In this document: piece after piece, positions 56,267 through 64,000 of the stretch
How positions within the stretch are numbered: position 1 is the stretch's first letter
How the letters are laid out: each line of letters opens with the position of its first letter
Assembly: GCA_003996215.1 (NCBI GenBank)
Contig: QJPP01001718.1
Span: 1-64,000, forward strand
DNA from: Jaltomata sinuosa
Taxonomy: Eukaryota > Streptophyta > Magnoliopsida > Solanales > Solanaceae
DNA length: 64,000 nt
Direction of reading: 5' to 3'
Notes under the pieces: generated by a model
Told to the model about the DNA's origin: nothing
The model's input: the letters and a program-made list of their open reading frames with translations, nothing else
Database searches by the model: none
Program-made: the position numbers and the translations under genes

Positions 56267-58815
56267 TGTAGCATTCCGCCAGTTCAAACGTTTAAATTAA
56301 TCCATATTTTTTAGGTATGACTAAGAGTGCTTAATATGTTAGTAAAGATGTGTTATGAGGTATTCTAATCACTCAATGGTCATATGTTAAGTTTTGAAGT
56401 CTTGCAAGTTGGGAAATAAAGGTCGACAAAAGTTATCGTAAATTACTTAAATAAATTATCTGAAATTTGGGTCAAATATCTCAGAACTTTTCTCCCAATC
56501 TATAAAGAGTTAGAGGTCCCCGATCCACCAAACTGAAGATGTATGAGTATAGTTTTCAACTCACTTAATCGTTCATCCATACGACTTCAGAATAGAGAGA
56601 TATTCGTGTTATTGCGAGACTGCACAACCAAGCACGTGGAGGCAAGCCCCCTAGCTCCTAAGTCGGTGGTGCTTTATAAAATACCATATTCTTCATTTAA
56701 TTTCCATAGAACTCGACTTAAACCTAGAAACAATCATAGCACAATCCCATAAATCCTCCATGGACGTTAACGTTCTTACCTCAGAAGCTTAATTAACAGA
56801 AGTTGCTTTATATCGTGAGCCCGTTGTTGTAGTATAGTTTTTTCATCAATTTTGGATTCATTTATTGTTACTGTAAAAAGGAAAATCATGGGTGATATCC
56901 TTCTTTACTATTAACATCCATTTATCAAAAGGTAAAAGTTCTAAATCTTTGACCCGTTCTTAATTTGAGCTTTAGAATCAACTCTGAGGAAAAAATTATT
57001 ATTATTGGCATGTTTATCGTATTTTCTTGTCGTATATTGATTAGAGCTCTTGGTGGGTGTTAGGGAATATTACATGGTAGTATCTATAGAAGGTTACGAT
57101 CTAGGTTTCGACTGACGCTAAGGAATCAATGTAAGGTATATTAAGGCTATCCTTTCTTCTCAACATGATTTTTTAGAGCCTACAAGAAATATGACTAGTA
57201 TATTATAGACAAGATATTTATAGTCATAGTGGTTGATTGATTTGGCTGCCTGAGTAGACATAATTATCTATGGAAAAGGGCCAAAAATACCCCTGAACTA
57301 TCTGAAAAGGTTCAAATATACCCTTCGTTAATCTATTGGGCTAAAAATACCCCTCAGTCTATCTTTTTGGCTCACTTTTACCCTTAAAACTAACAACCCT
57401 CTTTTTTTTTTAATTATTATATTTTACGTGGCTCTTTCTTATTGGACAAAACTAAAACCCAACCCATCAGAATTTTCTCTTCCGCCCCGACCCAATTTCA
57501 CTACCCACGACCCAAACTCATTTAGAAAAACTCATCGACATAAAACATACATCGATCATGGGATTCTCAGATGCTGTTTGGCCTTCACGACTTACTTGAA
57601 TAGGATTCTCAGCAACAGAAGGAATTGATTTCGTAGTATTATTAAAAGCAGGTGCACTTTCTGCATTATTTTATTTTCTGTTGTTATTTGTCTTTGGGGT
57701 TTGCCTCTCTAGAGCTTTGATTTTGTTGTATTGAAGATATGACAATGGATGTGTATGAAATAAAAAGTAAGAGCTTCGTTATTATGTTCCTCCCTTGGTT
57801 AACCACTGTATAAAGAGAAAAAAAATTAAGCAAAACAGAACTTTGATTTCTAATTGTTGCGGCTGAACTTTGACATGCATGGTGCACTCCTTAAAATAAT
57901 CTAAAAGATGTTTGCACTGCTGAACAAGCTTTTTTCTTTTGTTTTTTGGTTTTCATGGCTTGCATGAATTGGATTTTCAGAGTCAGAAAGAATTTATTTT
58001 TATAGTGTTCACAGTCAGAACGATGATCGTATGTTTTATGTCCTTTGTTGGGTTTTTCTAAATGGGTTTGGGTCGTGGGTAGTGAAATTGGGTCGGGGCG
58101 GAAGGGAAAATTCTGATGGGTTGGGTTTTAGTTTTGTCCAATAAGAAAGCGCCACGTAAAATATAATAATTAAAAAAAAAGAAAAAAAGAAGAGGGTTGT
58201 TAGTTTTAAGGGTAAAAGTGAGCCAAAAAGATAGACTGAGGGGTATTTTTAGCCCAATAGATTAACGAAGGGTATATTTGAACCGGTATATTTGAACCTT
58301 TTCAGATAGTTTAGGGGTATTTTTGGCCCTTTTCTGAATTATCTATTATTGGGACTCTTATTCTATAAATAACGACCTCGTGTCAGACCCGACTTAGATT
58401 AATTATATAGGTCACTTGTAGCTTATCTTGCTCTTTGGGTCTGCTTGAGTACTGTGATGCTTTAGGCTATTTGATTATTTGTTGTTGCCCTCGAGGCTAT
58501 TGTGATGAGCTTCATATATTTTACTTGTGCCTTCAGGGCTATATGCAGGTTGTCTAAGGAGCTATTGAAGTTTATTAAAGCATATGGGCTATTTTGATTA
58601 CCTAAGGGGCTATAATAAAGTTTGTTCACTCACGAGCTATAATATTTGCCTAAAAAGGCTAGATTAAGGCTAACGGGCCAAAGAGTTGCCTTTGGGCTAT
58701 ATGATGTGCCTTAAGGGCTTTATATAAAGTGTCTTAGGGGATAGATATATTGCCTACGAGTATAGATATATATACGGGAGCGTTGTGAGCTCAAATATAG
58801 ATACATGAGCCTTGT
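56267..58815 (+). mobile_element. LTR copy A of a gypsy element, 3'-truncated, with nested MITE
   Basis: It begins TGTAGCATTCCGCCAGTTCA and aligns along its length with 61451-62920 (LTR copy B), apart from the inserted element 57271-58336. Without the insertion it is about 1470 bp, the same as B over this span. It stops at 58815 (GAGCCTTGT), where copy B continues, and is joined to a minus-strand gag fragment. It contains repeats of GGGCTAT / GCCT(T/C)AAGGGGCTA-like motifs. Confidence 0.7.
57271..58336. mobile_element. Mutator-type MITE with long terminal inverted repeats
   Basis: A 1066-bp element with a 9-bp target duplication AATTATCTA (57262-57270, 58337-58345). The inverted arms extend for about 280 bp each: GAAAAGGGCCAAAAATACCC ... 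CCAACCCATCAGAATTTTC on the left, and the reverse on the right. The right arm has a 16-bp internal duplication (GGTATATTTGAACC). The paralogous LTR at 62440-62460 lacks the element and shows the empty site. No transposase. Confidence 0.9.
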
Positions 58816-59391
58816 GCCATCTATGAAGTCATCCCAAATTGCAAGAGTTACAACATCATCCCGAGTCAACTCCCACTTGTCATACCAAAGATAAGCTACA
58901 TCCTTCAACTGGCAGGAGGCAAGTTCAACTCCCACTGTCTCAGTCGTATGCATCACTCTAAGGATATCTTGAATCTCATCAATGATGTTCTGAGAGTCCT
59001 CTTCAGCCTTGTACCCTAAGAAGACTGGTGGGTTTATTTGGAGGAACTTATGGATCCTTAAAGTGTTGGAAGAGTCATGTGAGCTACAACTAGCGGGAAC
59101 TGAGCCCTGACGATGAGTCTAGGCTTCTACAAGCTGTGTGAGCATTTGGATAGATCCGGTGAACTCAACATCAGAAGTAGCAGTGCGGGGAGGCTGGGGG
59201 GAAGATGCCACAAGAACTCTCACTGAGCTAGTTGACATCAGTGGAGCTCCAACACTTGTGTTATGATCAGATAAACGACCTCCATTAGTGGTTTACATTC
59301 TGGAAGATGGATGCATATCGCTAGTATTGAATCCAGTAGGAACCTAAGCATTAGTAGAAGCTCTCTGACTAGCGGTTTTATTGGGAGGCAT
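58816..59391 (-). pseudogene. gag fragment of a minus-strand gypsy element
   Basis: It starts ATG at 59391 (MPPNKTASQRASTNA) and can be read through three in-frame stops to 58816, where it is cut. The stretch EDSQNIIDEIQDILRVMHTT and then VELASCQLKDVAYLWYDKWE is the Retrotrans_gag core typical of Del/Tekay-type elements in Solanaceae. No zinc knuckle or pol remains. Confidence 0.75.
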
Positions 59392-59587
59392 AATCTGAAA
59401 TACGTACAAGCACAAATTAGAACAATTTCATGGAGTTCAACTCTATCGTACGAACTAGAGTATGAAAAAAGGGAGGTGTTTTATAATATCATGTAGCTTT
59501 CCTATTATAAGTGTGACACACTTCACACTCATTAAAAGCACTCTACTAGACACAACTTTATAGACAATTTAGGAAACTTGAACCTAG

Positions 59588-59602
59588 TGCTCTGATACCG
59601 AG
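59588..59602 (-). other. Primer-binding site of the minus-strand gypsy fragment
   Basis: TCGGTATCAGAGCAC on the minus strand, next to the LTR end TCATGACA. It matches the TGGTATCAGAGC site except at one base. Confidence 0.65.
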
Positions 59603-59604
59603 TT

Positions 59605-61347
59605 TGTCATGATTCAGACCAGGACTCTGGATGAGACTGACACCCGATGCCATCATTGGAATGAGTGAACCATCTGACATGTCACATGAACATACAACTA
59701 TAACATAAGAGATAAAGCAAAAACTAAGCATGAGATATTTCATTTAAGATAAGACTTTATTTAATTAAAGAAATAAGCATCTGCTATAAGTGATCCAAAA
59801 GTCGTGAAATAATGTAAGCTGGAATCAACATGACTGATTGACATCTAATATTGTGTATGAAGCCTCTAACAAAATAGAAATGTCTATCGGGACAAGGCCT
59901 CGACATACCTTAATACTGAACTAATGATGTAAGATGTTGAGTTGGGACTCCAGGAAGTAAAGAGGCTCACCAAGTGCTGATACTAGCAAACTTAATAAAG
60001 CGCCTGATATCTAACCTGTGAACTTGAAGCTGCATCATTAAAGGATGCAGCGCCAAAGGCGTCAGTACATTGAATACACTGTATGTAAAATAGCAGGGAT
60101 GAGCATGTAGGTAAAGAGTAAATCGTCTTGCAGAATGATCTTTATCCTACGTCGGCAAACGTAGTTTCATACACTTGTTGTTTATATTTATGCCCTCTCG
60201 ATTAGCCAACTAATTCTCTTAAGCTCATAAGTTCTTGACTAGTCTTTCTTGACACTTGAAATGTTTTAGCCAATTAGACTTCATGATCATGAGTTAACCA
60301 CTTTTGGATTCATGCAACTCATTTGTGACTCAATTTCTTAGAGTAAGAATTCATGAAAATTAATGGTCATATGCTATAGTATGAATGACGTAAGCTTCTC
60401 ACATAAAGAATATTATGAAAGATAATCATGTGAAATTCATGTCATAACGCATACATTCATAATCAAAGTTCATGCTATTAGAATAAGGCAATTTCAAGCA
60501 GTTCATGATAGCATAACAAGTTCAATTCAGAAGTGATGAAACAATAGCATGAGTTATAAGTCTTACTAAGATTATAGGGATTCACCATTTAGTATTTCAC
60601 ATAGAGATATTCTCATTATGATGCATACTCAGGTTTATCAAGTCATAAGGAGTACATGTGAGGGGGATTTCATGAAGTAATACTTGAAAGATGAATACTT
60701 CTCAAAACATGAGGGTTTCCTCTAACCCTAACACTTTCGCAATTGAATTAATAAAGACTAACAAATTTTTCTTAGCAAGTATTCGAGAACGGGTAGCCTT
60801 ACATACCCGAGGAGGAGGAAGAAGATTGTCAGAACTTAGCTTGGAGCCCTAGACCTTGCTTGGAGTAACTTCTAACCTTGAACTTGAGAGAGAGGAGAAG
60901 AGGGAATTTGATCGATGAAAAGTGTTAAGTGTAGACATCTATGAGGGGTTATTAGTCATTTTAGGGGTTTAGAGGGGTTGGGGGTAAATGACTCCCTTAC
61001 TTAGTGAGGACTTTGGGAAATTCTCCTCTGGAAAAGGCCCTGGCTCGGTGCGCCTCTCATAGCCACGGTGCCTACAGTGCCAATATAGAGGCGCGACGAG
61101 CCTCCCATAGCGCATGTTGTCTGATTTTGCAAGCGTGCAAATGTTTGGTGATAGGTGCAGCATGGACCCTAACACGAAGATCCTCTAGTGTGACACACCA
61201 TCCATTTCTCATGCCCATTACTTCTATTTGAGTTCCAGAACTCATCCCAAATGATTTCTAAGTGTTTTAGGGCTCATATGACTCAGTTTTCAAACTCAAA
61301 TGGGCTATAAAGTGACATGAACATTAAAAGAATTGCGAGGTATTACA
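59605..61347 (-). mobile_element. 5' LTR of the minus-strand gypsy fragment
   Basis: On the minus strand it starts TGTAATACCTCGCAATTC at 61347 and ends GGTCTGAATCATGACA at 59605, 1743 bp. It directly precedes the primer-binding site and gag fragment, so it is the 5' LTR. The small frames at 60969-61231 are not recognisable. Confidence 0.7.
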
Positions 61348-61450
61348 CCCATTTACAAAGGAGACTCTATCAAAACTTTAGCAACTCTTGAGGACTTAGC
61401 CATATGAGTCTGATTCCATTTGAGGATGAATATTCCTAAGTGGAGAAGGA
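61348..61450 (+). mobile_element. 3' untranslated end of the plus-strand gypsy element
   Basis: GAGGATGAATATTCCTAAGT followed by GGAGAAGGA just before the LTR start at 61451 looks like the spacer and polypurine tract of a gypsy element. It is all that remains of the interior between LTR copies A and B. Confidence 0.55.
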
Positions 61451-63600
61451 TGTAACACCCAGCTCGTTTGAACATTTAAATTAACCCATATTTTTTAGGT
61501 AAGGCTAAGGGTGCTTAATATATTAGGAAGAATATGTTATGAGGTATTCTAATCACTCAATGATCATATGTTAAGTTTTAAAGTCTAGCAAATTGCAAAA
61601 TAAAAGTTAACAAAAGTTATCATAAATTACTTTAAATAATTCTCTAAAATTTGGGGAAAATATCCCAGAGCTTTTCTCCAAATCTATAAAGAGTTGGAGG
61701 TCCTTCGACCTGCCAAATCTAAGTTTTATTAGTCTAGTTTTAAACGCGCTAAACCGTTTGACCATACAACTTCAAAATAGAGAAATATTCATGGTTTTAT
61801 GAGACTGCACAAGCAGACACGTGGAGGCATCCCCCCTAGCCCCTAAGTTGGTGGTGCTTTATAAAACACTACAATCTTCATTTTATTTCCATAGAACTCA
61901 ACTTAAACCTAGAAACAATCATATCACAACCTCATCAATCCTCCATGGATGTTAATGTTCTTAGCTCAAAAGCTTAACGGAAGTTGCTCTACGTCGAGAG
62001 CCCGTCATTGTGGTATAGTTTTTCCATCAATTCTAGATTTATTTGTTGTTACTATAAAGAGGAAGCTCATGGATTTTATCCTTCTCTACTGTTAGAATCC
62101 ATTTATCTGAAGGTAAATGTTCTAAATCCTCAATTCATTCTTAATTTGAGCTTTAGAATTGATTCTGAGGAAAAAATTATTATTATCGACATGTTTGTCG
62201 TGTTTTTTTGCCATATATTCATTAGAGCTCCTGGTGGGTGTTAGGGTATATTATGTGGCAGTAGCTACATGAGTTTATAAGCTAGGTTTTGATTGAAGCC
62301 AAGGAATCAACATAAGGTATGTTAAGACTATCCTTTATTCTCGGCATAATTCTTTAGAGCCTACGAGCGATATGACTAGTATATTATTGACAAGCTACTT
62401 ATAGTCATATTGATTGATTGTGTTGGCTTCCTGAGCAGACAAAATTATTCCTTGTTGGGATTCTTATTCTATAGATAGCGATCTCGTGCCACACCCGACT
62501 TAGATTACTTGTATAGGTCGTTTGTAGCTTATCTTGCTCACCTTTGGGACTGCTTGAGTATTGTGATTCCGTAGGCTATTTGATTATTTATTTTTGCCCT
62601 CGGGGCTATTATGGTGAGCTGCAGAGATTTTACTTGTGCCTTCGGGGCTATATGTAGGATGCCTAAGGGGATATTGAAGTTTATTAAAGCATATGGGCTA
62701 TTTTGATTAGGGACTATAATAAAGCATGTTCATTCACGAGTTATAATATTTTCTTAAAGGGGCTAGATTGAGGCTTACGAGCCAAAGAGTTGCCGCCGGG
62801 GATATATGATGTGCCTTAATGGCTTAATATGAAGTGCCTTAGGGGATAAATACGTTGCCTATGGGGATAGATACAGATACAAGAGCGTTGTATGCTCAGA
62901 TATAGATACAGGAGCCTTGTGTGCTCAGATACAGATGTGAAGTGCCTTAGGGGATAGATATACAGTTTCCTTCGGGGCTATATAGATATACAGTTGCTTT
63001 TGAGGCTATTGTATTGCCTTCAGGGACATACAGATTGCCTATGGGGCTATGAAATTGCTTATAGGACTCTATAGATTTCTGTGGAACCTGCCGAGCTTAT
63101 GGGGGTTCAGTTAGATTATATTAATTACTATTTGTACCTTCCAAGCTTATGGGGGCTTGGTTAGGTTACTGTTTGATTATTATTATTATATGATTTGTGT
63201 TAGAAGCAATTAGGATGTATTATGACGATTCTTGATCTACTCCCCTCAGTACATCATTAATTTATGATATTAGCTAGCTCGATTCGTGTAAGCGGACTGC
63301 TCATTTAGTTATGGGTTTGAGGTTTAAGCCATGAGCAGGTAAGCATGTTCTGTCTAATCTCTAACTCTCTATCCGAGTATTTACAATACTTTACATATCA
63401 GTTAAGATATTCATAGATTCAGGAGCAGGTAGGTGTACTCAGATTATCCTTGGCCCTTTCTTTGTATTTACATTCAGTACTTTATGATACCTTCTCAGTT
63501 ATTATCGGCTTGCATACTCACTACATTATTTCGTACTGACACCCCGAGCCTGGGGGCGCTGCACTCATGCCAGGTCCTGACAGACATGTAGATAGACCTC
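61451..63600 (+). mobile_element. LTR copy B (3' LTR) of the plus-strand gypsy element
   Basis: It begins TGTAACACCCAGCTCG, the better-preserved start of this family, and extends past the truncation point of copy A. CCCCGAGCCTGGGGGCGCTG and CATGCCAGGTCCTGACAGAC (63541-63590) are known from the 3' part of Solanaceae gypsy LTRs. The expected LTR terminus and primer-binding site are absent, so it is cut or interrupted near 63600. It is rich in short repeats of GCCTTNGGGGCTAT and AGATACAG. Confidence 0.6.
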
Positions 63601-64000
63601 CTTCATAGTATTCATTTTCATCCCTTAAATATAACCCTGAGCATATTTAATCGCTTAACTTTTCTAAAGTGGGGCACTTTTAATCACCCTAACAGACCCC
63701 CGTTAAAAAGTAGCGTTCTAACCTCATGTGATACTCATTCCCTTTCACTTACGAAGAAACACATTACCAAAAAAAAGCCCTAGCCTCTTTATGAAAAGCT
63801 TTGTTTAGCGGGAACAAGAAGAGAACTCAAGTGAAGAAGCTGATTTTTTCTTTTCCAGCAATGATTATTAGATCCCATGATAGTGAAATACCCAATTATG
63901 GCAAGATTTTAGTTAAAAACACCATCTGGGTTTTCATTAAACTAAAAAGAAGTGATTCTTTATTATATGCTGATTTCGTTTCTCATTCTTTTGTATATTT
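63601..64000. other. Unassigned right edge
   Basis: The sequence changes character after about 63606 and no longer resembles the LTR. It may be a different element that continues beyond the window. No gene is visible. Confidence 0.35.

Overview
The window is plant nuclear DNA, almost certainly from a Solanaceae species. Support: two intron-containing CYP71-clan P450 genes; two SINE copies of the Solanaceae SolS/TS type (GAGCCGAGG start, TATGTTGTTGTTGT-like tail); Stowaway-type MITEs; Tat/Ogre-, Athila- and Del/Tekay-like LTR retroelements with Solanaceae-type termini. The density of nested elements suggests a large genome (Capsicum or Nicotiana would fit), but the species cannot be fixed from the sequence.

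Layout. 1-1358 is part of an LTR lying on the minus strand. 1359-3758 and 15376-17029 are the two halves of an older Athila-like element (degenerate coding remnant, 3' LTR). It is split by a young 11.6-kb LTR element (3759-15375) with two 3.3-kb LTRs about 1% apart, a GGGAT target duplication, and no recognisable gag-pol. 17030-26919 is gene space with SINEs and MITEs around P450 gene 1 (20238-23463, minus). 26920-30713 is a complete but broken hAT element with a perfect 8-bp target duplication. 32041-48285 is a Del/Tekay-like gypsy remnant whose LTR is split by an 11.6-kb Mutator-like element (32919-44508, 9-bp target duplication) and whose gag is split by an 884-bp hAT (46650-47533). P450 gene 2 is at 49732-52640 (minus). 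53480-53913 is a 217-bp tandem duplication; 55409-56131 is a GC-rich hAT MITE. 56267-63600 is a mosaic of two plus-strand LTR copies, a minus-strand gypsy fragment and a long-TIR Mutator-type MITE.

Function. The only genes that look intact are the two tandem P450s (same strand, same phase-0 intron, 494 and 498 aa). The most unusual unit is the Mutator-like element. It carries a convergent pair, a DUF1985/Ulp1-like cysteine protease gene (plus) and a MURA-type transposase gene (minus), each apparently driven from its own end. Four clusters of a 21-bp palindromic minisatellite occur in it, all in introns or intergenic DNA and none in coding exons. Each gene has one inactivating lesion, so this copy is probably non-autonomous now. 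Boundaries were found by reading target duplications and terminal repeats by eye; no database search was possible.
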